A program made the translations under genes and the position numbers. Under the pieces are notes generated by a model. It had not been told where the DNA came from, made no database searches, and saw only the letters and a list, made by a program, of their open reading frames with translations. A stretch of DNA of 64,000 nucleotides from Candidatus Aegiribacteria sp. (GTDB lineage Bacteria; Fermentibacterota; Fermentibacteria; Fermentibacterales; JCC-6): assembly GCA_013138965.1 (NCBI GenBank), contig WTBT01000003.1, forward strand, positions 1 to 64,000. Reading direction: 5' to 3'. The stretch's first letter is position 1. Each line of letters begins with the position of its first letter. Of the stretch, positions 25,934 through 33,108 are shown in pieces.

Positions 25934-27307
25934 TCAAGTGATGATAACGTGTTTCCCTGAAATGACTTCAGGATGATTGATATCATCATCAGGAACGAAC
26001 AATCGGTACCTTATGTTCTCTGCATCTGAGAATAGCGGAGTACGTTCCACCTTGTTTCGGAGCTTTCTTATCAGTGGTTCGACCTCATCAGGTGAAACAT
26101 GGAGTTTAGCCTCTCCGATCAGCAGTTCTCCTTTTCTTTCAGAGCTTGCTGATACAATATCCAGTTCGATACCGCGATCTCTTCTTCCTGACCACCAGCC
26201 CGAGGCAGGTCCCCAATGCAATTCATCGATGATCATCCGGGGTACAGTTGCTCTGACAAGATCTTCCCATATGTGACCCAGGAACTGATTCCAGGACGAT
26301 ATGATGGATTTCAGAACAAATTCCTTGCCACCGGATTCAAGCAGAGACATTTCTGGTTCAACAAAACGGAACCAGAAACGAAGAAATGAATCCTTAATAA
26401 TATAGTAACTGAGTTTTGATTTCTGAGGAGACTGCCCGAATGGTATGCGCCGTTCAATATAATCCAGTTCCTGAAGCCTTGAGATGGGTCTCGAGATCGA
26501 TGTAGCCTGCTTACCCAGTCTTCCGGCTATTTCAGATATTCTGTGCGAGCCTCTTCCAATCAATGACAATATGGACAGCGGCTGAACTATGTCTCTCATA
26601 TCATCTTGAAGAAGTCTTTCCGGTTCTCTGTGAAATACTCCCAGCGGGTCCAGAACTGTTTCTAAAACTGCCTGCCACAGGTTATCGTAGTCTGCAGCAA
26701 TCTCCCAATATCTTGGCACCCCACCCCATACTGCCCAGTTATCAAGTGATTGCATCGAGGTTGATGTGTGCAGTGCATCAACCAAATACTCAATATGGAT
26801 AGGAGTGAGTCTGATCAGTTCAGTAGCTCTGCCGTAAAGCGGTGCTGCGGCATCAAGCAGGAGTCCCGTCATCATTCTTTGAGATGATCCGCATACTGCA
26901 AAATGTCTTGTATTCGCATGATCATGGTCAATGTACTTCTGAAGAATTCCGGGTAACTCCGGAGCCTGTTCAACGATCCATGGAAACTCATCAAGCACAA
27001 GAACCGCACCAGAAGGAGCATCACTGCACCATCTCTGAAGCAGTTCATCCCAGCCGGGATATTCTACACTGTCGAATCCAGGCAAAAGTCTTGACATATC
27101 TCTCGCAATTACGGAGAGTTGCACCCTCCGCTCACGTCTTGCTCCGGAATAATAGACATGAGTAGTATCTTTCAGTGCTTCCATAAGGAGCCGTGTTTTC
27201 CCGCACCTTCTTCTACCGTACAGACAGACGAAAGAAGATGATCTTCCATTAAAGGAATTTTCAAGCCTTTTCAGCTCATCGTATCTGTTCAGAAATCTCA
27301 ATCTCAT
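25934..27307 (-). CDS. archaeal-type ATPase with C-terminal DUF234 nuclease-like domain
   Basis: A 457-residue ATPase. It opens with FLNRYDELKRLENSF, the usual start of the Pfam 'ATPase domain, prokaryote' group, then Walker A GRRRCGKT (31-38) and Walker B VLVLDEFPW. Residues about 240-300 form a winged helix (HRISEIAGRLGKQATSISRPISRL), and the last 130 residues match DUF234, a PD-(D/E)XK-like domain, with GIELDIVSAS and ELLIGEAKL giving the D...ExK pattern. This family is abundant in archaea and accessory loci and is of uncertain function; defence-related or DNA-maintenance roles are suspected. Start ATG at 27307 sits just below a perfect dyad. Confidence 0.85.
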   Translation of the reverse strand: MRLRFLNRYDELKRLENSFNGRSSSFVCLYGRRRCGKTRLLMEALKDTTHVYYSGARRERRVQLSVIARDMSRLLPGFDSVEYPGWDELLQRWCSDAPSGAVLVLDEFPWIVEQAPELPGILQKYIDHDHANTRHFAVCGSSQRMMTGLLLDAAAPLYGRATELIRLTPIHIEYLVDALHTSTSMQSLDNWAVWGGVPRYWEIAADYDNLWQAVLETVLDPLGVFHREPERLLQDDMRDIVQPLSILSLIGRGSHRISEIAGRLGKQATSISRPISRLQELDYIERRIPFGQSPQKSKLSYYIIKDSFLRFWFRFVEPEMSLLESGGKEFVLKSIISSWNQFLGHIWEDLVRATVPRMIIDELHWGPASGWWSGRRDRGIELDIVSASSERKGELLIGEAKLHVSPDEVEPLIRKLRNKVERTPLFSDAENIRYRLFVPDDDINHPEVISGKHVIIT

Positions 27308-27324
27308 ATTGCACCCCCTTAGTA

Positions 27325-27345
27325 ATTATGTAGTAGTTACATAAT
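27325..27345. promoter_or_regulatory. dyad upstream of the DUF234 ATPase
   Basis: Perfect 8-bp arms ATTATGTA/TACATAAT separated by 5 bp, 18 bp upstream of the ATPase start codon. This is probably a repressor or activator site for that gene. Confidence 0.5.
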
Positions 27346-27522
27346 GTACCAGCTGCATAATAGCAATGAGTGTATTACTCTTGAGGAGGATTCACTCTCA
27401 ATATGGAGTGAAGTATTTATTCAGATGCTTAATCTTCATAATGCGTCCTGGCCCGAATAAGGTGGCCTGGATTGTCAAGACAGAAAACGGTGTTGTTTAA
27501 GGTGGGATTCTGCCCTGTGTTC

Positions 27523-27571
27523 TCGGCAGCCACGGAGCGGAGGGCGTAGCCCGAAGCGAAGTGGCTGCCGA
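27523..27571. repeat. 11-bp inverted repeat enclosing a GC-rich 27-bp core
   Basis: TCGGCAGCCAC (27523-27533) and its exact complement GTGGCTGCCGA (27561-27571), with a core that contains the smaller inverted repeat GGGC-GTA-GCCC. It could be a structured RNA, a recombination site or the remnant of a mobile element. Confidence 0.55.
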
Positions 27572-27652
27572 ACTCTTTCTGATTCACGCCATTACCTTCA
27601 GTGGTTTATTGCTTTCATGATATAAAATACAATAAGCACTTAATTCAACACA

Positions 27653-27684
27653 GGATTGCAGCGCACCAAGTGCGCTACGAATCC
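27653..27684. repeat. hairpin upstream of higBA
   Basis: Stem AGCGCAC/GTGCGCT with a 3-base loop, extended by outer arms GGATT/AATCC. There is no T-tract after it, so I do not call it a terminator. Confidence 0.5.
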
Positions 27685-27724
27685 TTATTCGTTGGCCGCA
27701 GGAATAGGATGCTCAATTCAAACC

Positions 27725-27753
27725 TTGACAATGCGTAGCCTGTAGGCTACAGT
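27725..27753 (+). promoter_or_regulatory. higBA promoter with embedded operator
   Basis: TTGACA (27725-27730), 17 bp, TACAGT (27748-27753). The dyad GTAGCC-TGTA-GGCTAC (27735-27750) fills the spacer and runs into the -10 box, so a bound repressor would exclude polymerase. The predicted transcription start falls at about 27760, on or next to the toxin start codon. Confidence 0.65.
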
Positions 27754-28050
27754 ATGAATATGATTGAGATTCGCAAAACGGAGAAGTTTGCCAAGTGGAT
27801 TGACAATCTGCGTGACATACATGCACGTGCCCGTGTCCAAGCGAGAATCGAACGTTTTGCCACCGGACATGCAGGAGACACCAAACCGGTGGGCGAAGGG
27901 GTATCAGAGATGCGGATCGACTATGGCCCCGGATACCGAGTCTACTTCAGGAAGCAGGGTCGAGCTGTGATAATACTGCTGGCAGGTGGTGATAAGCGGA
28001 CCCAAAGGAGGGACATTGAGACAGCATTGCGCCTTGCGCGCAACCTATAG
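27754..28050 (+). CDS. higB: RelE/HigB-type toxin
   Basis: A 98-residue ribosome-dependent mRNA interferase candidate of the 'addiction module killer' (HigB/RelE-like) family. IEIRKTEKFAKWIDNLRD opens the fold, ARIERFATGHAGDTKPV is the basic core, and the C-terminal strand block GYRVYFRKQGRAVIILLAGGDKRTQ carries the Arg, Tyr and Lys residues expected around the active site. Two ATGs are possible, 27754 and 27760. The promoter analysis favours the second (MIEIRK) with a leaderless or nearly leaderless mRNA. The antitoxin follows 10 bp downstream. Confidence 0.9.
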   Translation: MNMIEIRKTEKFAKWIDNLRDIHARARVQARIERFATGHAGDTKPVGEGVSEMRIDYGPGYRVYFRKQGRAVIILLAGGDKRTQRRDIETALRLARNL

Positions 28051-28060
28051 GAGGAATGAT

Positions 28061-28360
28061 ATGAACAAGACGAAAACGACTCGATACGATGTGGCCGAAC
28101 ATCTCCGGACACCCGAAGAAATCGCAGCTTATCTGGAAGCAAGTTTTGAAGAGGCAAAAGGAGATGCGTCATTAATAGCAAAAGCACTAGGCGATATCGC
28201 CAGAGCCAAAGGCATGACACAGGTGGCACTTGATGCTGGCCTATCACGAGAAAGTCTATACAAAGCCTTATCGGGTGAACGTACGCCTAGCTTTGACACA
28301 ATCCTTAAAGTTCTTCATGCGCTCGGCATCGAACTGCATGCAACCCCTCTGCATACTTAA
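28061..28360 (+). CDS. higA: HigA-type antitoxin (XRE HTH)
   Basis: A 99-residue antitoxin of the putative addiction-module antidote type. The N-terminal part (VAEHLRTPEEIAAYLEASFEE) is the typical opening, and an HTH covers about residues 45-85 (IARAKGMTQVALDAGL, SRESLYKALSGERTPSFDTILKVL). The start is the ATG with GGAGG 7 bp upstream; longer in-frame extensions run into the toxin gene. It should neutralise HigB and repress the operon by binding the 27735-27750 dyad. Confidence 0.9.
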   Translation: MNKTKTTRYDVAEHLRTPEEIAAYLEASFEEAKGDASLIAKALGDIARAKGMTQVALDAGLSRESLYKALSGERTPSFDTILKVLHALGIELHATPLHT

Positions 28361-28503
28361 TCAGGAAGAGACCAATCATTGTTGACGAGCAGGAACGGCA
28401 GGGTCAAGAGAACAGGGAACAGTAGTAACCGGGTTCACAGGAAATCGGATCCAAAAATCAAGAAAAGCCGTCGTCGAGACGAAAACCGGAAACGTAAACA
28501 GGA

Positions 28504-28842
28504 TCAGAACATAGCAGCAGAGAAGATAGATGCGCCAATCGAGTAGCCGGAGGTTTTTCTCCTCCAGCCCCCCACATATTCTGCCAGCTTTCTATAGCGA
28601 TATTCCATGGAGACTCCCCAGCTTCTTCCTGTCAAAAGGCGTACCCGCCTCTTGAATTCAAGGAAGGCTTTGTCACTCCATCGAATTTTACCTCTTACAA
28701 AGATAAAGCCAAGGTAACTGCACTCACTCACCGGAACCACCTTGCTTTTCTTCTCATTCACCGTAAGCTTGAGCTTACTGACAAGGAAGTGCGTCACACT
28801 TGCCATTACCCGGTTACCAGCAGAAATGCTTCTAACCAGTAT
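28504..28842 (-). pseudogene. group II intron reverse transcriptase fragment (central RT part)
   Basis: Reads as an interior piece of an LtrA-type intron-encoded protein: D-S-I-I-L-V-R-S (the tail of the YADD catalytic box), then VMASVTHFLVSKLKLTVNEK, KSKVVPVSECSYLGFIF, FKRRVRLLTGRSWGVSME and KLAEYVGGW. It breaks off immediately after the GGW motif that would lead into the maturase domain and runs into unrelated sequence to its stop. The N-terminal RT fingers are absent and the first Asp of the catalytic pair is lost at a hairpin junction. Non-functional. Confidence 0.85.
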
Positions 28843-28856
28843 GATGGAATCGGGTA

Positions 28857-28880
28857 GGCGGTAGTTTCACAGCTACCGCC
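28857..28880. repeat. 8-bp hairpin at the intron-fragment junction
   Basis: GGCGGTAG/CTACCGCC with an 8-base loop lies exactly between the two group II intron protein fragments. On the plus strand it is followed by TCGCCTTTTT and could terminate transcription from the higBA side. Confidence 0.6.
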
Positions 28881-29067
28881 TCGCCTTTTTCCGGCTAACT
28901 CCTCTGTTCATCAGTTTCTTCACACGGTACCGAGGCCGTTTCCACTGTCGCCACAGTATGTTACGAAGGTGTCTTCGTATCCACATGTCAAGCTCCTCGA
29001 AAACATTCTTAACTTCGACCAGTGCAAAGTAATTGAACCAACATCTCAGTTTCAGGTTCAAGTCAGC
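28873..29067 (-). pseudogene. group II intron reverse transcriptase fragment (maturase C-terminus)
   Basis: Reads L-N-L-K-L-R-C-W-F-N-Y-F then VKNVFEELDMWIRRHLRNIL, WRQWKRPRYRVKKLMNRGVS, which is the X/maturase domain of an LtrA-type protein (consensus ELDxWIRRxLRxxxWKQWK). It should follow the other fragment in a normal protein, yet it lies upstream of it on the same strand, so the two pieces are in swapped order. A stop precedes it and the DNA-binding/endonuclease tail is missing. Confidence 0.85.
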
Positions 29068-29440
29068 CTACAGTCAGGCATGGAGGGGAAGGGAACGCCG
29101 CCAGGGCATTTTACCGAAAGCACCAACCGAAGAGGAAGCTGCTTTGGGAGCAGGTAGGGGATTGTGGAAAATCCAGTTTCCTATTGCTCGTCTCCGAGTC
29201 GAATGGCGTCCCGAAGACGACGCTCCGCTGCACGAGAGTGGCAACCGGGTAGAGCATCAGAAGAGCGAGAAGCAGAAAAGAATTGAAGCATGTCGGAAAA
29301 GGTCTTATGCTCCCCCCGAGAATCCCTGTCAACTACCGATCGGTCGGGTCTGTACCCGCACGGATTGACCGTGAGTCTTTCCTGTGCTATTTATTCCACA
29401 TTGGTTGTAGTAGTTCAGATTGACTGAGGGGGGAACGGCA
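29068..29440. other. interval between intron fragments and the secreted protein
   Basis: An open frame on the plus strand (29033-29368, rich in Glu/Arg) overlaps the maturase fragment in antisense and has no recognisable motif; I regard it as chance. I could not find a group II intron domain V, so the intron RNA ends are not identifiable. Confidence 0.4.
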
Positions 29441-30124
29441 ATGGTCATGAGGATATTGCTCGCATTGATCCTGTGCGCAAGTTTCGCAGGTGTCGCAATT
29501 GGTCAGGACAACTGGTTCTCGGATGACTTCGAGGATGGCATCATCGATCCTCAGTACTGGGACGTCAACGGTGACATCACAGAATCCGGAGGCTTCCTGA
29601 ATCTCGACAGAGAAGATCCCGCCGACTGGGTTAAAACAGTTTCGGACTACAGCGGTGACTGGGTGATCGAAGTGGACATACGTCTCAATTACATCGTGTT
29701 GAACGACATGTTGCACGGCATCGCAATAGGACCAGAGAACGGTCCCTCGAGCGTGGGGATCATCTTCGGTTACTCCATGTACGGCAAACTGTTCATAGCA
29801 CAGAGATGGGGTAACGGAATCACCACCTTCTCCTACGGACCAGACGGCTCCAATAAGCCAGGCACCTGGCTCCACTGGAAATTCGAGAAAACGGGGGGCT
29901 CCATCACCATCGAGGTCGACGGTCAGCCGGTTCCGGGGATAGGCACAGCGAACATCGCGGAGGGATCGTACGTCTACCTGCCAGGTCTCTACGAAGACGG
30001 AGACGGTCTTCCTCACGTGGGATTCACGTCCTCGACGGTAGACAACTTCTCCATAACCGAGTCGGGAATGGCGCTCGAGATATCGACCTGGGGAGAGCTG
30101 AAGACCCTGTACTACGGGAACTGA
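29441..30124 (+). CDS. secreted LamG/jelly-roll-like protein with TWGELK C-terminal tail
   Basis: A 227-residue exported protein. The start ATG at 29441 follows GAGGGGGGAACG and opens a signal peptide (MVMRILLALILCASFAG, cleavage near IGQ). The mature part begins DNWFSDDFEDGIIDPQYW, a familiar opening of concanavalin-like beta-sandwich (DUF1080/LamG-like) domains, and continues with beta-rich repeats to about residue 200 (DGDGLPHVGFTSSTVDNFSI). The C-terminus ends TWGELKTLYYGN, matching the tail of the otherwise different secreted protein at 60127-60720. Ligand binding, perhaps polysaccharide, is plausible but unproven. G/C-ending codons are more common than in neighbours. Confidence 0.8.
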   Translation: MVMRILLALILCASFAGVAIGQDNWFSDDFEDGIIDPQYWDVNGDITESGGFLNLDREDPADWVKTVSDYSGDWVIEVDIRLNYIVLNDMLHGIAIGPENGPSSVGIIFGYSMYGKLFIAQRWGNGITTFSYGPDGSNKPGTWLHWKFEKTGGSITIEVDGQPVPGIGTANIAEGSYVYLPGLYEDGDGLPHVGFTSSTVDNFSITESGMALEISTWGELKTLYYGN

Positions 30125-30462
30125 TACACAGTAGCATCTGGCGACCCCAACGGGCGAAAGTTCGAACTCCATCTGGGAGTGCCTGACCACCCTTTACAGA
30201 CTACACTGGTCTTCCTTCCGAGAGCACTCGATGCATCTCTGAGGTCAGCTCTCAACCGTGGGTCGGTGATAACAGGTTCCTTGTTCATCGAAAGTCAACG
30301 ATATGCCCCCTCTCAAGTGCTGCAAAGATACATGGAATCCAGCACAATTAATGCAGTTAATCCAATAAGCCAAGTTAATGATCTTGAACTGACTACTTTT
30401 CGTAAGTTGAAGAAATGTGGTACACCCCAGTTGAAGAATAGATCTCTTAGATTAAATCCCTT
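30125..30462. other. non-coding interval downstream of the Fic gene
   Basis: No gene seen; an open frame on the plus strand here has no recognisable motif and runs into the Fic gene in antisense. It contains one copy of the 20-bp repeat (30397-30416) also found twice beyond the other end of the Fic gene. Confidence 0.5.
30397..30416 (+). repeat. 20-bp dispersed repeat, copy 1
   Basis: TTTTCGTAAGTTGAAGAAAT, followed by a G-TAC-CCCC-like extension. Identical to copy 2 (31880-31899). Confidence 0.7.
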
Positions 30463-31593
30463 CTATGAATGTGTTGGCCAAATAAGAGAATAGTTTACGC
30501 TACGGCCTTCACCAGGATTTTTCTGAAGAACACCTTTTTTAAGAAGGTCTGCAATATCTCTTTTCGCGGTTTCCCTTGAGGTTTTTACCATACTCCTGTA
30601 CTTACGATTAGTCAGTCCTCCCCTAAAACCCCCTCGCCCTTTGTCAGAGAGCTTGTTAATAACCTTTTTCTGCCTGGAATTCAGAGAGATTTCAGCTAAA
30701 CTCAGCCAGAGCTCTGCCCTTTCTCCTGCTCTTTCAATCTCACACATTGCTGAAACAAGCGCTCTTTGCATACATGCAAAAAACCAAACCAACCATTCTG
30801 TGATGTCTCCGTTTCCCTTTTGCATTTTCTCAAGAACATCGTAGTACTCTGAGCGTTCAGATAATATCTGCGCCGAAATACTGAAAAATCTTTTTTCCAT
30901 TCGGTCATCCTGAGCTATTGCCATATCGGCAACGGCTCGGGCAATCCGCCCGTTCCCATCCTCAAAAGGATGTATCGTTACAAAGTATAGATGAGTTTGT
31001 GCCGCTCTCACAAGACCATCCATCGTATCCTTTGAGGAGTTGAACCAGTCAAGAAATGAACGCATCTCAGCCTCAAGACGATTCGCAGGAGGCGCCTCAA
31101 AATGTACTGTTTCCTTATCAGGTGGACCGGAAACAACCTGCATCGGCGAAGATCCTTTTCTCCACTCACCAACTACTATCTTTTGGAGGCCGGAATAACC
31201 TGTAGGGAAAAGGGCCGCCTGCCAGCTTTTTAACTTGCTGGAAGTTAGATGAGCCGTATGGTTCTCCGTAGCATCCATAAGTATTTGAACCAGTCCATCA
31301 GCATACCTATCCGGGCTTCCAAGACCTGCGGTTTCCATTCCTAGTCGCCGGGCAATTGAAGACCTCAATCCTCTACGATCCAGATGTGTGTTTTCTATGG
31401 CAGCGGTAGCAATAGCCTCATTCTCAAGCTGCCTGGCAAGGAAATCAAAACCCAGCAAACCTGCTTTTGCAAACACCATTCCCTGGAGTTGTCTGACCCT
31501 TCCCAGAGGTTGAAGAATATCAGTGCTGTTCCAGATCATCTTCGGCCACATGGGTCGTTCCCAGATATACTTGTTCAACTCTCTTCCTCTCAT
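30463..31593 (-). CDS. Fic-family AMPylase with N-terminal inhibitory helix
   Basis: A 376-residue Fic protein (DUF4172-Fic-winged helix), which transfers AMP to target proteins. The N-terminal DUF4172 part opens with YIWERPMWPKMIWN and carries TAAIEN at about residues 63-68, matching the class II inhibitory (S/T)xxxE(G/N) motif that blocks ATP until relieved. The catalytic Fic motif is HPFEDGNGRIAR near residue 208 with the essential His. A C-terminal winged helix (SMVKTSRETAKRDIADLLKKGVL) may bind DNA. I start at ATG 31593 because a consensus promoter overlaps the longer frame. The target is unknown; single Fic genes of this class are often stress- or toxin-like. Confidence 0.92.
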   Translation of the reverse strand: MRGRELNKYIWERPMWPKMIWNSTDILQPLGRVRQLQGMVFAKAGLLGFDFLARQLENEAIATAAIENTHLDRRGLRSSIARRLGMETAGLGSPDRYADGLVQILMDATENHTAHLTSSKLKSWQAALFPTGYSGLQKIVVGEWRKGSSPMQVVSGPPDKETVHFEAPPANRLEAEMRSFLDWFNSSKDTMDGLVRAAQTHLYFVTIHPFEDGNGRIARAVADMAIAQDDRMEKRFFSISAQILSERSEYYDVLEKMQKGNGDITEWLVWFFACMQRALVSAMCEIERAGERAELWLSLAEISLNSRQKKVINKLSDKGRGGFRGGLTNRKYRSMVKTSRETAKRDIADLLKKGVLQKNPGEGRSVNYSLIWPTHS

Positions 31594-31618
31594 TCTGACC
31601 CAATTGACCTTTCTTATT

Positions 31619-31635
31619 GGGTCAGCCACTGACCC
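31619..31635. promoter_or_regulatory. dyad in the fic leader
   Basis: GGGTCA-GCCAC-TGACCC, perfect 6-bp arms, between the fic -10 box and start codon. A likely repressor site, possibly for the Fic protein's own winged helix. Confidence 0.5.
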
Positions 31636-31636
31636 G

Positions 31637-31664
31637 ATTATATGTGCCAAATGGTTCTTGTCAA
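31637..31664 (-). promoter_or_regulatory. fic promoter
   Basis: Perfect TTGACA (31659-31664) and TATAAT (31637-31642) at 16-bp spacing on the minus strand, 43 bp upstream of the ATG at 31593. It is the best sigma70-type match in the window. Confidence 0.75.
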
Positions 31665-31879
31665 GTCATCTTCCTTGCAAATAATCTCGTTCTTTCTTTC
31701 CATCTCAGGATTCGTTCGTCTATCATATGGATTCAGAAACTTCGCAAACTATAGACTGAGAGTCAGAGCCTTATGTACTTGAATTGGATAGGTGCCCCTG
31801 CAGTATCTTCCTTAAACTCGTTTCGGCTCGATCAGGATAAATCCACCCTTGTTGATTCGATGAAGAAAATAGAGCCTTG

Positions 31880-31899
31880 TTTTCGTAAGTTGAAGAAAT
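31880..31899 (+). repeat. 20-bp dispersed repeat, copy 2
   Basis: TTTTCGTAAGTTGAAGAAAT, identical to copy 1; flank reads ACCGCACGACC. Confidence 0.7.
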
Positions 31900-31965
31900 A
31901 CCGCACGACCTGCTATCAATTTTGAAAATATGCGATCCATGTTTTTGCGCTGATAAGGCGGTTTC

Positions 31966-31985
31966 TTTTTGTAAGTTGAAGAAGT
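31966..31985 (+). repeat. 20-bp dispersed repeat, copy 3
   Basis: TTTTTGTAAGTTGAAGAAGT, two substitutions from the other copies; flank GTGTTACGTCCCC resembles the extension after copy 1. Confidence 0.65.
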
Positions 31986-32016
31986 GTGTTACGTCCCCGG
32001 TGTTTCCACTGTTTGC

Positions 32017-32093
32017 TGGTACGCCCGCCAGGATTTGAACCCGGAACCTCCTGGTCCGTAGCCAAGCGCTCTATCCAATTGAGCTACGGGCGC
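32017..32093 (-). tRNA. tRNA-Arg(ACG)
   Basis: A complete cloverleaf on the minus strand: acceptor GCGCCCG/CGGGCGT, D stem GCTC/GAGC, anticodon stem CTTGG/CCAGG with loop CTACGGA (anticodon ACG), T stem CCGGG/CCTGG with loop TTCAAAT, discriminator A and an encoded CCA. It reads CGN codons after A34 is converted to inosine by TadA, encoded at 5123-5605. Confidence 0.97.
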
Positions 32094-32153
32094 ACCGTTT
32101 TCCATGGGTTGGACGACTATTCTAACAAATCAAATGCCCTCCGGTCAAGACGA

Positions 32154-33083
32154 TCAGTTGTAAAGTATTCCGTATTCAAGGATTACCAGATCACCAGGCT
32201 GCAGGCCAAGAAATGAAGAAAAGTTTTCCAGGGGCTGAAAAAGTGCTCCTCGTGGAGTTCTATCAGGATGCGCTATTCTGATTTCAGTATACACATCTGT
32301 CTGGTTGTAGATCTGGAGTGTGCAATCGTACCCGGTCGTATTCTGATGAACGGTTTCAGTTATCTCTATCTCTATTTCCGGTCGAATCCATAGGGTGTCT
32401 CCCGTTCTGAGGGGCCATTCATGTATACTTGTTATCAATTCGCCCGCATGCGGAACAACGCAGGGTACAAGCTGATTCCACTGGGAGTTCACCGGCCATC
32501 CGTAGCTCAGTGTAAGGGGAAGGGCGGAGCCCCCGGCGTTCCACCATCCCAGTTCCATGTCGCCGTTCCTGATCAGCAGCGTATCAGAGACCGTGCATAC
32601 GGGATTTTCTGAAAGATCTTTCATAACTGTTTTCTGTGAGAACCATTCCCTGCCGGTATAGTTGCTGACGATAACCGTAGCCACAAAAAAACAACTATCT
32701 CCATTCACTGTCCAATGATAGCCAGGCTGCCAGGTAATTCCCTCCTGCCAGTACTCAACCAAGGGAATACCGCTGTATGCAGCTGCTGATACTTCGAATG
32801 GAATTTCCGCTTCGGACATTTGTTCAAAGAGTTTGGTGGAATCTTCAGGGTTGCAGATGAATGACAGTCGGCTGATTCCCGACAGATCAGGATATTCCAC
32901 CGTATGGCGGGGAGACGCCCCCTGCCTGAGAACCCCGGCAACCTCCGCGGGCCTGTTCATGTGAAGCGCAAGACCGATAGAATCGAGATAACGTTCCGCG
33001 TATCTTTCCTTTTCGGCACACCCAACAATCATCATAGTTAGCATGAGGGTGGTCACAATCGCCTTCATGGGGTATTTATCCAT
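32154..33083 (-). CDS. hypothetical lipoprotein
   Basis: A protein of about 309 residues from the ATG at 33083 (MDKYPMKAIVTT); a start at 33068 (MKAIV) is equally possible. A lipobox MMIVGC-AEK ends a hydrophobic segment, so Cys is the likely lipid-modified first residue of the mature protein. The rest is beta-rich with several Trp and no recognised domain (TGDTLWIRPEIEIEITE, VYTEIRIAHPD). It is divergent from the ABC transporter pair with only about 25 bp between starts. The function is unknown; an envelope location is inferred. Confidence 0.75.
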   Translation of the reverse strand: MDKYPMKAIVTTLMLTMMIVGCAEKERYAERYLDSIGLALHMNRPAEVAGVLRQGASPRHTVEYPDLSGISRLSFICNPEDSTKLFEQMSEAEIPFEVSAAAYSGIPLVEYWQEGITWQPGYHWTVNGDSCFFVATVIVSNYTGREWFSQKTVMKDLSENPVCTVSDTLLIRNGDMELGWWNAGGSALPLTLSYGWPVNSQWNQLVPCVVPHAGELITSIHEWPLRTGDTLWIRPEIEIEITETVHQNTTGYDCTLQIYNQTDVYTEIRIAHPDRTPRGALFQPLENFSSFLGLQPGDLVILEYGILYN

Positions 33084-33108
33084 CTCGACTGATTTTTGAA
33101 AGGAACAT

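Larger units (their letters stand above)
27308..27724. other. non-coding interval with several inverted repeats
   Basis: I see no gene. The interval holds the operator-like dyad at 27325-27345, a long inverted repeat at 27523-27571 and a hairpin at 27653-27684, and leads into the higBA promoter. The number of strong secondary structures in a short span is unusual for this contig. Confidence 0.6.
31594..32016. other. non-coding interval between fic and tRNA-Arg
   Basis: Contains the fic promoter and operator-like dyad and two copies of the 20-bp repeat. No coding frame stands out. The position next to a tRNA gene is typical for the edge of an integrated element, but I see no integrase and no duplicated tRNA 3' end. 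Confidence 0.5.

Noticed and set aside
27500-27760. Integron attC site before higBA
   Set aside because: There are hairpins and a small cassette-like TA unit, but I could not find the RYYYAAC/GTTRRRY core pair in proper positions and no integrase is present.
28857-28880. Group II intron domain V
   Set aside because: The hairpin lacks the conserved AGC...GUUCG/AC-bulge pattern and is in the wrong place relative to the protein fragments.
29033-29368. Plus-strand frame of 111 codons with Glu/Arg-rich product
   Set aside because: It overlaps the maturase fragment in antisense, has no motif and no ribosome site.
31594-32093. Site-specific integration of the island at tRNA-Arg
   Set aside because: No integrase and no duplicated tRNA 3' end is visible in the window.
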